Below, piece by piece: positions 35,045 to 44,087 of a DNA stretch of 64,000 nucleotides (the stretch's first letter is position 1; each line of letters begins with the position of its first letter). The position numbers and the translations under genes are program-made. Location of the stretch: the NCBI GenBank assembly GCA_947495075.1, contig CANLXH010000003.1, forward strand, positions 1-64,000. Direction: 5' to 3'. A model generated the notes under the pieces. That model made no database searches. It had not been told where the DNA came from and was given only the letters and a program-made list of their open reading frames with translations. Origin of the DNA: an uncultured Croceitalea sp. (GTDB lineage: Bacteria; Bacteroidota; Bacteroidia; Flavobacteriales; Flavobacteriaceae).

Positions 35045-36310
35045 TTATACTGTTTCTACTTTTAGTCCTTCCGCTTTACTATCGGACGGTTTAGGAAGGA
35101 TAGTTGCATTTTTTAATCTTTTTAAACGTCTTTTTACGTTGCCTTGTATCACGTAATGGTCAATAGTCGGTGCAAAAACATTCATTAATAATATTGCCAA
35201 GAACACACCTTCTGGATATCCAGGATTAAACACTCGTATCATTACAGATAAAAATCCTATTAAAAATCCATAAATCCATTTTCCCTTATTGGTTTGTGAA
35301 CCAGTAACAGGATCTGTTGCCATGTAGACGATACCAAAAGCTAATCCACCCACAATCAAGTGTTTCCAAAAATCGAAACTCATAAGACCATAGAACTTAC
35401 TGTATTCGGGAATCCACTCCCATGCAACAGCTCCATTAAATATTAATCCCATCACTAAAGAACCGATAACTGCACTTAGCATAATCCTCCAACTAGCAAT
35501 CTTGCTGAAGATTAAAAATAAACCACCCAAAAGGATTAGAAGTGTTGATGTTTCCCCAACGGAGCCAGGAATAAAACCAAAGAACATTTCAGCTAAGTCA
35601 TATTTTTCATACATACCTTCTGAATTTCCAGCTGCTAGATATCCTAAAATAGTTTCCCCTGAGATAGCATCTGGAGTACCTGCAAGATTAACAGCATCAT
35701 GTACCCAAACCTTATCACCACTCATCCAAGTTGGGTAGGCAAAGAATAAAAATGCTCTTATTGTGAGTGCAGGGTTTAGGATATTCATTCCAGTACCTCC
35801 AAAAACTTCTTTTCCAATAACAACACCAAAGGCAACTGCAACTGCAAGCATCCAAAGAGGCGTATCAACAGGAATAATAAGTGGAACCAACATTCCTGTC
35901 ACCAAATAACCTTCTTCAACCTCATGACCTTTTATAACTGCGAAAATAAATTCAATTAAAAGTCCAACGCCATAAGAAACGATAACCAATGGCAGGATTG
36001 TTATAGCACCTAACCAGAAATTATCCCAAGTAAGGAAATGCTCAAATAGGGAGAATTCTGCTGGGAAACCATTAATTGCCGAGTAATGTTGGTAACCGGC
36101 ATTGAACATCCCAAACAATAAACATGGCACTAAAGCCATAATTACTGTATTCATTGTTCTTTTTAAATCATCAACCGCTCTAACATGTCCCCCAGAGTGG
36201 GTTGTTTCATTAGGCGTATATAGAAACGTATGAAGGGCGTTGAAGGCGGGGGCCATCTTTTTACCCTGATATTTTAATTTAAGCTGATGTAATTTTTCTT
36301 TCATGCCCAT
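35045..36310 (-). CDS. nqrB: Na+-translocating NADH:quinone reductase subunit B
   Basis: A 421-residue membrane subunit, the likely Na+ channel, with about ten transmembrane helices. The covalent FMN site is in FIPGSVGETSTLLILL (Thr of GETS). FGGTGMNILNPALTIRAFLF and YMATDPVTGSQTNKGKWIY are characteristic. It couples electron flow to sodium export and passes electrons to riboflavin and quinone. Two start ATGs lie two codons apart (MGMKEK); either is possible. The C-terminal tail (NATILPKPSDSKAEGLKVET) is hydrophilic. Confidence 0.98.
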   Translation of the reverse strand: MGMKEKLHQLKLKYQGKKMAPAFNALHTFLYTPNETTHSGGHVRAVDDLKRTMNTVIMALVPCLLFGMFNAGYQHYSAINGFPAEFSLFEHFLTWDNFWLGAITILPLVIVSYGVGLLIEFIFAVIKGHEVEEGYLVTGMLVPLIIPVDTPLWMLAVAVAFGVVIGKEVFGGTGMNILNPALTIRAFLFFAYPTWMSGDKVWVHDAVNLAGTPDAISGETILGYLAAGNSEGMYEKYDLAEMFFGFIPGSVGETSTLLILLGGLFLIFSKIASWRIMLSAVIGSLVMGLIFNGAVAWEWIPEYSKFYGLMSFDFWKHLIVGGLAFGIVYMATDPVTGSQTNKGKWIYGFLIGFLSVMIRVFNPGYPEGVFLAILLMNVFAPTIDHYVIQGNVKRRLKRLKNATILPKPSDSKAEGLKVETV

Positions 36311-36312
36311 TG

Positions 36313-37665
36313 TTATCCAATTTCTTGATACATTAAATCCAGTCCTTCCCTAATTATCTGTTGATGTGGTTGTTTTGAGATACAGACAAACTCTGTAAGT
36401 GCAAAGTCTTCAGGAGCTACTTCATACAGTCCCAATTGTTCCATTTCATCCAAATCCTTTACCATACATGCTTTTAAAAGCTGTAATGGATAAATATCCA
36501 GTGGAAATACTTCTTCATAACCACCGGTGACCACAAAAGCTCTATGCTCTCCGTTGGTATTGGTATCCAAGTTATATTTCTTGTTCTTGTTCAACCATGA
36601 AAAAGTTAATGCCCTTGTAGAGGATATTTTATTGAATACCGGCTTATTCCACCCAAAGAATTCATAATCGTCACCTTCAGGAATAGCAGTAACAGTATTA
36701 TTGTAGAAACCTAAATGACCATCTGGACTAGTTCTTGAACCAGTTAACACATCTCCATTAATTAATCTAAATTTCTCTTCATTAACGCCACTGGCATATA
36801 AAAAAGTAGAAATCTCGGCACCAATTTTAGTGGTATAATATTTTGGTGTTTTAACAGAAGAACCAACTAAAGCAACAGTGCGTTCAGCATTGAATTTGCC
36901 TGTTAATAAAAATTCGCCAATTATAACCAAATCTTGTGGAGTTACAGTCCAAATTACTTCTCCCTTGTTGATAGGGTTCAATTTATTAATCTGTGTTCCA
37001 ACCAATCCTGCAGGGTGAGGACCAGAAACTTTATGTAGTTCAATACCTGAAATATTAGTAAAAGGAGAGACAGCAGAGTTTCCGATAGAAACATGGACAT
37101 TGCCCGGAGTCATTTTACTTAATGCATTAATGGCAGTTTGTAATTCTTTTTCTTTTCCTTTTAAGACATAATCTATATCCGCTGCTAATGGTGCAGTGGT
37201 ATATGCAGAAATAAAAATCGCCTTTGGAGTAGCATCAGGATTTGCTACAATATCATAAGGTCTTTGCTTTACAAATGGCCAGCAACCAGATTGTAATAAA
37301 GCTGTTTTTATAGATTCTCCATCAACCTTATCCACATCTATTGCAGAAGATTCTTGATATACTTGTTCTTTATCAGCTAGAATTTTCAAAGTTAATATAC
37401 GTCGTCTAGCACCCCTTACAATTTCAACTAATTCTCCACTTACTGGAGAAACGAAGCGCATGTCTTCAATATTTTTATTGTAAAAAATGGCTTCCCCAGC
37501 TTTCACCTCTGCACCTTCTTTAACTAACATTTTTGGGGTAACTCCGTGAAAATCTTCTAGATTCAGGGCATAAACGTTGCTTAAAACAGCTTTAGATGTT
37601 GTTTGTTCAGCAGCCCCGGTAAGGTTGATATTCAACCCTTTTTTAATTCGGATGTCTTTAGACAT
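36313..37665 (-). CDS. nqrA: Na+-translocating NADH:quinone reductase subunit A
   Basis: A 450-residue cytoplasmic subunit without transmembrane helices, first gene of the operon. Typical features are the start IRIKKGLNINLTGAAEQ, the barrel-sandwich region VKAGEAIFYNKNIEDMRFVS, ALLQSGCWPFVKQRPYD, and the C-terminal EVAPEDFALTEFVCISKQPH. NqrA binds the complex at NqrB and contributes to quinone binding. Genes nqrA to nqrF are spaced 1-10 bases and run leftward from the promoter at 37700-37707. The presence of Na+-NQR fits a marine or sodium-using flavobacterium. Confidence 0.98.
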   Translation of the reverse strand: MSKDIRIKKGLNINLTGAAEQTTSKAVLSNVYALNLEDFHGVTPKMLVKEGAEVKAGEAIFYNKNIEDMRFVSPVSGELVEIVRGARRRILTLKILADKEQVYQESSAIDVDKVDGESIKTALLQSGCWPFVKQRPYDIVANPDATPKAIFISAYTTAPLAADIDYVLKGKEKELQTAINALSKMTPGNVHVSIGNSAVSPFTNISGIELHKVSGPHPAGLVGTQINKLNPINKGEVIWTVTPQDLVIIGEFLLTGKFNAERTVALVGSSVKTPKYYTTKIGAEISTFLYASGVNEEKFRLINGDVLTGSRTSPDGHLGFYNNTVTAIPEGDDYEFFGWNKPVFNKISSTRALTFSWLNKNKKYNLDTNTNGEHRAFVVTGGYEEVFPLDIYPLQLLKACMVKDLDEMEQLGLYEVAPEDFALTEFVCISKQPHQQIIREGLDLMYQEIG

Positions 37666-37699
37666 ATTAGTGTGGACCTTTTGTTAACAAAATTGCATG

Positions 37700-37707
37700 C
37701 AAATTTA
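37700..37707 (-). promoter_or_regulatory. -7 promoter element TAAATTTG for the nqr operon
   Basis: Exact TAnnTTTG on the minus strand, 34 bases before the nqrA ATG, in a 152-base divergent intergenic region shared with the T9SS plug gene. Confidence 0.58.
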
Positions 37708-37747
37708 CTACTAAAACGATTATTATAATAATTAATTGACCAGAAAA

Positions 37748-37772
37748 TTGGTATTACATCGACCTAAATTTG
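37748..37772 (+). promoter_or_regulatory. Promoter: TTG (-33) and TAAATTTG (-7) for the plug gene
   Basis: TTG 37748-37750 and TAAATTTG 37765-37772, a 14-base spacer (short). The leader to 37818 is about 40 bases. Confidence 0.5.
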
Positions 37773-37817
37773 TCAGGCATGCTTTTTGTTTACCTTTACC
37801 ATCAAAATATGCTTTGA

Positions 37818-39062
37818 ATGCGCTTTTTAGTTAAACAGCTTTGGCTCCTTTTTTTTACTTGTTCGCTAATAGCACAGGTTCAGGAAGAAGTTAATCCCCC
37901 ATATAATATAAAAACTATTGTTTTTAAAGGACCAACAGAAGATCAATTTCCTGTAGTAAAGTTAGGAGAGCAAATTATTTTAGAGTTTGATGACATTACG
38001 GCAAGTGAACAAGATTACTATTTTAAAATTGTTCATTGTGATTATGATTGGACTCCCTCGCAACTATTAAAATCACAATATATTATAGGCACAGATAATC
38101 AACGAATTGTTGATTATGAAAATAGTTTAACTACGCTTCAGCCCTACTCCAATTATAGGTTAACACTACCAAACAACCAACTTAAATTTAAAGTAAGTGG
38201 CAATTATTTAATTGAGGTATATAACATGAAAGGTGAGATGCAATTTTCACGTAGGTTCATCATATATCAAAATTCTGTAACAGTAGGTGGAGTTGTAAAG
38301 CGTTCTCGTGATTTCAATTATTTAAATGAAAAACAAGTAGTACAATTTAGTATTAACACTTCTGATTTTGAAGTAGTAAATCCAAAAAAAGAAGTAAAAG
38401 TTGCCATTATTCAAAATTATTATTGGCCAACGGCCATTTACAACATTAAACCTCAATTTACATTAGGTAATGAATTAGTGTATAGGTATGATCAAGAGAC
38501 AAGTTTTTATGGCGGTAATGAATATTTAAACTTTGACACTAAAGATTTACGAGCTCCCTCATTTGCTATTTCAAGAATTGAATTTAAAGAATTGTACAAT
38601 CATTATCTTTTTACCAACCAGTATCGTTATGATAAAGAGTATACCTATTTTCCGGATATAAATGGAGACTTTGTAGTTAGAACTTTGCAAGGAGAAGACG
38701 TATCGCGTGAAGCAGAATACACCAAAGTACACTTTAGTATTCCGTACAATCTGGAATTAGGTTTGGAAGATATTTATGTATTCGGAAAGTTCAATAACTA
38801 TGATTTAAGTGAAGAAAACAGAATGGTTTATAATGAGGATACTGGAAATTTAGAACTAATGTATCCATTTAAACAAGGCTTCTACAATTATAAATATGTA
38901 ACTAAAGACCAAGTGGGTGTTGTAAATTTAAACAGTATCTCTGGCAATTCTCATTTTACGGAAAACAACTATTTAATACTGGTCTATTATAGAAATTTTG
39001 GAGATATGTATGATAGTATTATTGGTATTGGCACAGCAAACTCAAGAAATATCAGTAATTAA
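37818..39062 (+). CDS. Type IX secretion system plug protein (DUF5103)
   Basis: A 414-residue secreted protein with a signal peptide (LLFFTCSLIAQVQ). The family pattern is visible: IILEFDDI, YFKIVHCDYDWTPSQL, the later SFYGGNEYLNFDTKDLR and IYVFGKFNNYDLSEEN. Plug was found bound to the SprA translocon of Flavobacterium johnsoniae, where it closes the periplasmic end of the pore when no substrate is passing. It is an ordinary component gene of the T9SS and is usually unlinked to sprA, as here. A DUF3667 gene follows 27 bases later on the same strand. Confidence 0.92.
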   Translation: MRFLVKQLWLLFFTCSLIAQVQEEVNPPYNIKTIVFKGPTEDQFPVVKLGEQIILEFDDITASEQDYYFKIVHCDYDWTPSQLLKSQYIIGTDNQRIVDYENSLTTLQPYSNYRLTLPNNQLKFKVSGNYLIEVYNMKGEMQFSRRFIIYQNSVTVGGVVKRSRDFNYLNEKQVVQFSINTSDFEVVNPKKEVKVAIIQNYYWPTAIYNIKPQFTLGNELVYRYDQETSFYGGNEYLNFDTKDLRAPSFAISRIEFKELYNHYLFTNQYRYDKEYTYFPDINGDFVVRTLQGEDVSREAEYTKVHFSIPYNLELGLEDIYVFGKFNNYDLSEENRMVYNEDTGNLELMYPFKQGFYNYKYVTKDQVGVVNLNSISGNSHFTENNYLILVYYRNFGDMYDSIIGIGTANSRNISN

Positions 39063-39089
39063 TTTATCTTTAATCCCAGAACCAACCAA

Positions 39090-40301
39090 ATGGCAGAGGG
39101 AGAAGAAAAAAGTCTAATAACCAAAGGACGCTATGAGCTTAAGTTTAGAGGTACTAAATGCCTAAACTGCGGGCATCCTTTAGATATGAGCGACAAGTAT
39201 TGTCCAAATTGTTCGCAAGCAAATAGCACAAAAAAACTGGTCATAAGGGATTTTTTTGATGAGTTTTTCTCTAATCTAATCAATTACGACTCTAAGTTAC
39301 TAGCCACATTGTACGCCATGCTAGTTAAACCTGGAACTATTACTAAGGACTACATTAACGGAAAAAGAATTTCATATACTAATCCTTTTCGATTTCTTTT
39401 AACATTGGCTTTTCTATACTTTTTAATGGTAAGTTATGGTGGGGCTTTTTTAAATTTAGATGATTTAAAACTAGATGAAAAAGTACGCCAAACCGGTCCC
39501 TTATCTTTTTCATTTGACGATAACAAAACACCAGAAGAAATAAAAAATGATAGTATTAAGGTCGAAAAAGAGTTAGACAACCTATTCAGTAGTCTAGATT
39601 CTATTAAAACAAATAACCCAGAGATTGGTGAGGGTATTAAAGGCTTGGATTCTTTAGGGTATTATATAAGGCAAAAAGAAATAGAAGGAAAAAAAGAAGA
39701 TTCTTTGATGAATGCTAATCCTAAAGCCTATTACAAAAATTTAAAAGAAAATTCAGATAGTGATTTCTACGATAATATGGAGTTTTTCTTTACAATGCTT
39801 AGGAAAGATTCTATAAGCAGTTATGCAGATGCAAAGGCTAAATATAATATTGATGGTTCCTTAAAAACCAAATTGGCCTTTAACGCATCTAGAAGTATGC
39901 TACGTGCTTGGAGGCAGCCAGGAAGTTGGTTAAACGATACAATTTCTAAACTCCCTTTCGTCATATTTTTCTTTTTACCCATCTTTACAATTTTCATTTC
40001 TGTGGTTTACATCCGTAAAAAACACACCTATACCGATCATTTAATCTTTAGTTTCCACAACCAATCCTTATTATTTATCTTGCTCATCCTTAGCTGGATA
40101 ATAGACATAATTTTTGATTGGTCAACATCAGGTTTATTCCTATTAATTTTTGGAATTTATCTTTTTCAAGCCATGAGAAAATTTTACGGTCAAGGATTTT
40201 TTAAAACGAGTATTAAATACGTATTTCTAAATTCAGTATTTACTTTTTTAGCAATAATTACAGTATTACTCTTAGGAATAGGAAGTGTTTTTACATATTG
40301 A
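39090..40301 (+). CDS. DUF3667 membrane protein with zinc ribbon
   Basis: A 403-residue protein. The N-terminus carries a CxxC...CxxC zinc ribbon (CLNCGHPLDMSDKYCPNC), followed by the DUF3667 core (IRDFFDEFFSNLINYDSKLL, KPGTITKDYINGKRISYTNP) and a first membrane helix. A long charged periplasmic or cytoplasmic insertion (about residues 130-280) precedes four or five further helices (PFVIFFFLPIFTIFISVVYI onward). The family is widespread in Bacteroidota with unknown function. It sits between the plug gene and apaG, with the apaG start 2 bases after its stop. Confidence 0.9.
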   Translation: MAEGEEKSLITKGRYELKFRGTKCLNCGHPLDMSDKYCPNCSQANSTKKLVIRDFFDEFFSNLINYDSKLLATLYAMLVKPGTITKDYINGKRISYTNPFRFLLTLAFLYFLMVSYGGAFLNLDDLKLDEKVRQTGPLSFSFDDNKTPEEIKNDSIKVEKELDNLFSSLDSIKTNNPEIGEGIKGLDSLGYYIRQKEIEGKKEDSLMNANPKAYYKNLKENSDSDFYDNMEFFFTMLRKDSISSYADAKAKYNIDGSLKTKLAFNASRSMLRAWRQPGSWLNDTISKLPFVIFFFLPIFTIFISVVYIRKKHTYTDHLIFSFHNQSLLFILLILSWIIDIIFDWSTSGLFLLIFGIYLFQAMRKFYGQGFFKTSIKYVFLNSVFTFLAIITVLLLGIGSVFTY

Positions 40302-40303
40302 AT

Positions 40304-40690
40304 ATGATTACACAAGTAACCAAAGGAATCAAAGTATCGGTGCAAACCACTTTTGAAGGAACGTTCTTCAAAAACTATAAAATGCACTATGCATTTGGGT
40401 ATACTATTACTGTAGAGAATCAGAGTAAAGAGTCAGTACAACTTACAGCACGTCATTGGGATATTTTTGACTCTCTAAAAGAAATGGAAACTGTGGATGG
40501 TGAAGGTGTAATTGGAAAAAAACCAGTTATTAAACCTGGAAAAACCCATACGTATAGTTCTGGGTCTCTATTGGCTTCTCCTATTGGAGCAATGAAAGGT
40601 TTTTTTCAGATGGTAAACTTAATATCTACTGAAGAATTTTTGGTTGAAGTTCCTACCTTCAAATTCGCAGCACCTTTCGCTCTAAACTAG
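40304..40690 (+). CDS. apaG: ApaG domain protein (Co2+/Mg2+ efflux-associated)
   Basis: A 128-residue beta-sandwich protein of the ApaG/F-box-associated family, with YTITVENQSKESVQLTARHW, VIKPGKTHTYSSGSLLASPI and GAMKGFFQMV. ApaG is linked to cobalt/magnesium handling in Salmonella, but its biochemical role is not settled. The ATG at 40304 is preferred to the TTG at 40298, which overlaps the previous stop. It follows DUF3667 with a 2-base gap and precedes pruA by 62 bases, which contain a separate promoter. Confidence 0.93.
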   Translation: MITQVTKGIKVSVQTTFEGTFFKNYKMHYAFGYTITVENQSKESVQLTARHWDIFDSLKEMETVDGEGVIGKKPVIKPGKTHTYSSGSLLASPIGAMKGFFQMVNLISTEEFLVEVPTFKFAAPFALN

Positions 40691-40713
40691 TCGCTTTTTA
40701 GTTTACCGTTTAC

Positions 40714-40721
40714 TACCTTTG
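40714..40721 (+). promoter_or_regulatory. -7 promoter element TACCTTTG for pruA
   Basis: Exact TAnnTTTG match, 31 bases before the pruA ATG. Confidence 0.58.
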
Positions 40722-40752
40722 CTGGAAATATTTAACACTTAAATTTTCCGAA

Positions 40753-42381
40753 ATGGGTAAAGGTTTTTTTCAAGTTCCAACGGCAATTAATGAACCTATT
40801 AAAAGTTACGCTCCAGGGTCTCCAGAGCGTGAATCCGTTCTAAAACAATATAAATCTTATTACAATAGTCAGGTTGAAGTACCCCTCTATATTGGCGCAG
40901 AAGAAATTAAGACGGGGAATACAAAACCTATGTCACCTCCACATGACTACAAGCATATAGTTGGTCATTATCATACTGCTGAAAAAGCTCATGTTGAAAA
41001 AGCAATCTCGAGTTGTCTTGAATCAAGAGAAGCTTGGGCAAATTTAACGTGGGAACAACGTGCTTCTATATTTTTAAAAGCAGCCGAACTAATCGCTGGA
41101 CCTTACCGTGCAAAAATAAATGCTGCCACTATGATGGCACAATCAAAAACTATTCATCAAGCTGAAATTGATGCGGCATGTGAATTTATTGATTTTCTAC
41201 GTTTTAATGTAGAATACATGAGTCAAATTTATGAAGTGCAGCCAGACTCTGCTGAAGGTATTTGGAACAGAGTAGAGTATCGTCCTTTAGAAGGTTTTGT
41301 GTATGCTATTACACCGTTCAATTTTACTGCCATCGCAGGAAATTTACCAGCGAGTGCGGCTATGATGGGTAATGTAGTGGTTTGGAAGCCTAGTGACAGC
41401 CAAGTTTATTCCGCCAAAGTAATTATGGACGTGTTCAAAGAAGCAGGTTTACCAAATGGCGTAATTAATATGGTAATGGGCGACCCAGTTATGATTACTG
41501 ATACTGTATTAGCAAGTCCAGATTTTTCAGGACTTCATTTTACGGGCTCTACTCATGTCTTTAAAGAATTATGGAAGCAAATAGGAACAAATATTCACAA
41601 TTACAAAACCTATCCACGTATAGTTGGTGAAACTGGTGGTAAAGATTTTATTCTAGCTCATCCTACTGCTAAACCTGCTCAAGTAGCTACTGCTATTATA
41701 AGAGGGGCTTTTGAATTTCAAGGTCAAAAATGTAGTGCGGCCTCTAGGGTCTATTTACCAAAATCTACTGCCGATGAAATTTTAGGTTTGGTTAAAAAGG
41801 ACGTAGAAAGTTTTAATAAACCAGGTTCTCCTGAAGATATGAGCAATTTTATTACTGCTGTAATACATGAAGGCTCTTTTGATAAGCTAGCAAAGTTCAT
41901 TGACCAAGCTAAAGCAGATAAAAATGCTGAGGTCTTTGCAGGTGGTTCTTACGATAAATCTAAAGGATATTTTATTGAGCCAACAGTAATTGTAGCAAAT
42001 GACCCAAAGTATACAACTATGTGCACAGAACTTTTTGGACCTGTGGTAACGATTTATGTGTATGATGATAAAGATTGGTCTAAAACTTTAGAACTCGTTG
42101 ATAGCACATCGGAATATGCGCTAACTGGGGCTGTGCTTTCACAAGATAGATATGCTATTGATGAAGCTACCAAAGCTCTGCAAAATTGTGCAGGCAACTT
42201 CTATATTAATGACAAACCAACCGGAGCAGTCGTTGGTCAACAACCATTTGGTGGCGCAAGAGCTTCAGGAACCAATGATAAGGCAGGTTCTGCTCAAAAT
42301 TTATTACGTTGGGTTTCTCCTAGGTTGATTAAAGAAACTTTTGTGACTCCAGAGGATTATCGCTATCCATTTTTAGGATAA
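40753..42381 (+). CDS. pruA: L-glutamate gamma-semialdehyde dehydrogenase
   Basis: A 542-residue aldehyde dehydrogenase that oxidises glutamate semialdehyde to glutamate using NAD+, the second step of proline breakdown. Motifs are the N-terminal PISYAPGSPER-like NEPIKSYAPGSPER, the cofactor loop GLHFTGSTHVFKELW, the general-base ETGGKDFILAHPTA, and the catalytic cysteine in FEFQGQKCSAASRVYLP. The C-terminus PFGGARASGTNDKAGS is typical of the eukaryote-like single-domain P5CDH. There is no fused proline dehydrogenase domain, so PutA activity must be elsewhere. A strong terminator follows. Confidence 0.96.
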   Translation: MGKGFFQVPTAINEPIKSYAPGSPERESVLKQYKSYYNSQVEVPLYIGAEEIKTGNTKPMSPPHDYKHIVGHYHTAEKAHVEKAISSCLESREAWANLTWEQRASIFLKAAELIAGPYRAKINAATMMAQSKTIHQAEIDAACEFIDFLRFNVEYMSQIYEVQPDSAEGIWNRVEYRPLEGFVYAITPFNFTAIAGNLPASAAMMGNVVVWKPSDSQVYSAKVIMDVFKEAGLPNGVINMVMGDPVMITDTVLASPDFSGLHFTGSTHVFKELWKQIGTNIHNYKTYPRIVGETGGKDFILAHPTAKPAQVATAIIRGAFEFQGQKCSAASRVYLPKSTADEILGLVKKDVESFNKPGSPEDMSNFITAVIHEGSFDKLAKFIDQAKADKNAEVFAGGSYDKSKGYFIEPTVIVANDPKYTTMCTELFGPVVTIYVYDDKDWSKTLELVDSTSEYALTGAVLSQDRYAIDEATKALQNCAGNFYINDKPTGAVVGQQPFGGARASGTNDKAGSAQNLLRWVSPRLIKETFVTPEDYRYPFLG

Positions 42382-42406
42382 AACAAAATAATTAATTTAA
42401 TTCTTA

Positions 42407-42455
42407 AAACGCTTCTAACCAGCCTGAAATAGAGCTAATTAGAAGCGTTTTTTCT
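42407..42455 (+). terminator. Intrinsic terminator of pruA
   Basis: AAACGCTTCTAA (42407-42418) pairs with TTAGAAGCGTTT (42439-42450), with a 20-base loop, followed by TTTT. Confidence 0.88.
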
Positions 42456-42782
42456 TTCTATCAATTACATTATTTCTAATAAATAAGATAATTTCAATGT
42501 AAATTTAACGTTAATTAATTGTTTGTAAATTATTATTAACTTAAATTTACTTTATTATGACCTCACTAGGAAACATATTTATTGGTTTAGGTAATACAAT
42601 TGACAAGGTCTGGTATCGTTTAAAAAATTACACATACAAGTGCAGACTAGTATATGCAAATGTGTTTTTTACTTAATACTTTTCTTATTCATTTCTACTA
42701 GCATTACAAATCGCTAAAGATTTTCATTACTTTTAAGACATGCTAAGTTTTAATTTCTTGGCATAACCTTAATTTATAAATA
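42456..42782. other. AT-rich intergenic region
   Basis: Together with the terminator this is the longest gene-poor gap in the window. It is AT-rich (42470-42556 especially) with a loose inverted repeat GTTAATTAATTG / AATTATTATTAAC around 42510-42540. Apart from one 39-codon frame listed separately I see no RNA gene or clear promoter. Confidence 0.5.
42557..42676 (+). CDS. Possible 39-residue small protein
   Basis: An ATG-to-TAA frame in the pruA-DinB gap. The product begins MTSLGNIFIGLGNTIDKVWY, continues RLKNYTYKCRLVYANVFFT, and is basic with mixed hydrophobic residues. It has no recognised relatives and no promoter box matching TAnnTTTG directly upstream. The codon content is not obviously unlike that of real genes, but a frame this short is expected by chance in AT-rich DNA. 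I list it only so it can be checked. Confidence 0.25.
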   Translation: MTSLGNIFIGLGNTIDKVWYRLKNYTYKCRLVYANVFFT

Positions 42783-43295
42783 ATGAAAAAATTAACGACA
42801 CTATTTGTGTTACTAGTAGCAGTAGTAACATATGCACAAGACAATTTAGCCCAGGCTACCATACAAGGAGTTTTACAGGGCAATCAAGGTCAAGTTATTC
42901 AATTAGCTGAGGCCTTTTCTGAAGACCAATACGACTGGAGACCAGCAGAAGGTATAAATTCAGTTGGAGAAGCACTATTACATGTAGCAGGAGGTAATTA
43001 CTATTTAGCAATGAAAATGGGCTTTGCACCACCAGAAGATGTAGATATGATGAATCTGGGCAAAATTACTGGTAAAGAAAATATTATCGCAGCCTTAAAA
43101 AAATCAAATGAGTTTGTATTAGAAAAAATCATGATGGTTAAAAACGATGACTTAAACACAGAAGTTGACTTCGGTTTTGCTAAAATGAACAAATTAGGTG
43201 GTCTTTTAGCAATGATGGAGCATAACGGTGAACATAAAGGCCAATTAATTGCTTATGCCCGTTCTAACGGAGTTGTGCCACCATGGAGTAAGTAA
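42783..43295 (+). CDS. Secreted DinB-family protein
   Basis: A 170-residue protein with a signal peptide (MKKLTTLFVLLVAVVTYAQ) and a DinB/YfiT-like four-helix bundle. The likely metal histidines are in EALLHVAGGNYYL and MMEHNGEHKGQLIAY; PAEGINSVGEAL and NEFVLEKIMM are also typical. DinB proteins are mostly cytosolic thiol transferases or damage-inducible proteins; here export to the periplasm is predicted. Function is unknown. It has its own transcription unit, with a terminator 14 bases after the stop. Confidence 0.87.
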   Translation: MKKLTTLFVLLVAVVTYAQDNLAQATIQGVLQGNQGQVIQLAEAFSEDQYDWRPAEGINSVGEALLHVAGGNYYLAMKMGFAPPEDVDMMNLGKITGKENIIAALKKSNEFVLEKIMMVKNDDLNTEVDFGFAKMNKLGGLLAMMEHNGEHKGQLIAYARSNGVVPPWSK

Positions 43296-43309
43296 AATTT
43301 AACCCATAT

Positions 43310-43337
43310 AAAAAAGGCGCCATATGGCGCCTTTTTT
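43310..43337. terminator. Bidirectional terminator between DinB-like gene and rsmG
   Basis: AAAAAGGCGCC and GGCGCCTTTTT form an 11-bp stem around ATAT, with A before and T after, usable on both strands. The rsmG stop codon overlaps its right edge. Confidence 0.92.
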
Positions 43338-43971
43338 ATCCCCTAAACTTTAGAGGTAGATATACTACTTTCTTTGTTTGGAAAAAGTCTTCCTCAAAAT
43401 ACTCTGGTAAATCAAAAATCTGAGCATTTCTATATTCTTTTAACTCTTCTGTTAAATCACCTCCTTTTAGATATAGAATTCCATTTTTACGCTCATGAGC
43501 GGAATCTTTTTTTATTTTTCCCTTTGTCCAATGCACGAAAGTAGACATTGCGGCCACTGCTCTACTCACAATAAAATCGAACTGCCCAGGTAAATCTTCA
43601 ACTCTAGAATGATGCGCGGTGACATTAGCTAATCCAAGACCATCTATAACTTCTTGTACAACTTTAATCTTTTTACCAATAGCATCGACAAGTGTGAATT
43701 TCGTTTCTGGAAATAGAATTGCCAGCGGTATTCCAGGAAAACCTCCTCCCGTGCCCACATCCAAAATCTGAGCCCCTTCATTAAATTTTTGAATTTTAGC
43801 AATCCCTAAAGAATGAAGTACATGTCTTATGTAAAGTTCATCAATATCTTTTCTTGAAACTACGTTAATTTTCTGATTCCAATCTTGGTAAAGCGCATCC
43901 AATTGCAAAAACTGTTGTTTTTGAACTTCTGTTAGCTTTGTAAAATATTTAAAAACGATTTCTGAAGTCAT
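43336..43971 (-). CDS. rsmG: 16S rRNA (guanine-527-N7)-methyltransferase
   Basis: A 211-residue SAM-dependent enzyme (GidB) that methylates G527 of 16S rRNA. Motif I is ILDVGTGGGFPGIPLAI, the acidic motif TLVDAIGKKIKVV, and the substrate region HSRVEDLPGQFDFIVSRAVA. The N-terminal region LDALYQDWNQKINVVSRKD matches RsmG. The longer frame begins with TTG at 43990-43992, but that codon is inside the promoter box TATTTTTG, so ATG 43969-43971 is the start. Confidence 0.96.
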   Translation of the reverse strand: MTSEIVFKYFTKLTEVQKQQFLQLDALYQDWNQKINVVSRKDIDELYIRHVLHSLGIAKIQKFNEGAQILDVGTGGGFPGIPLAILFPETKFTLVDAIGKKIKVVQEVIDGLGLANVTAHHSRVEDLPGQFDFIVSRAVAAMSTFVHWTKGKIKKDSAHERKNGILYLKGGDLTEELKEYRNAQIFDLPEYFEEDFFQTKKVVYLPLKFRG

Positions 43972-43989
43972 CCTATTTGTTAAACTGGC

Positions 43990-43997
43990 CAAAAATA
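43990..43997 (-). promoter_or_regulatory. -7 promoter element TATTTTTG for rsmG
   Basis: Exact TAnnTTTG match on the minus strand, 18 bases before the rsmG ATG; it overlaps and rules out the longer TTG start. Confidence 0.55.
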
Positions 43998-44060
43998 ATA
44001 CTTTTAGAATCTCAAATAACGTTTTAGTATAACCCTAACTTTTTGGACTACCAATTTAGT

Positions 44061-44068
44061 TACCTTTG
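44061..44068 (+). promoter_or_regulatory. -7 promoter element TACCTTTG for the desaturase gene
   Basis: Exact match with TTTTG at 44041-44045 15 bases upstream as a possible -33 element. ATG 44088 is 19 bases downstream; the longer frame's TTG at 44043 would lie in the promoter. Confidence 0.58.
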
Positions 44069-44087
44069 TAACGTAAAATTTTATAAG

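Noticed and set aside
43972-43992. Longer TTG start for rsmG
   Set aside because: The TTG is part of the minus-strand TATTTTTG promoter element; ATG at 43971 fits the family length.
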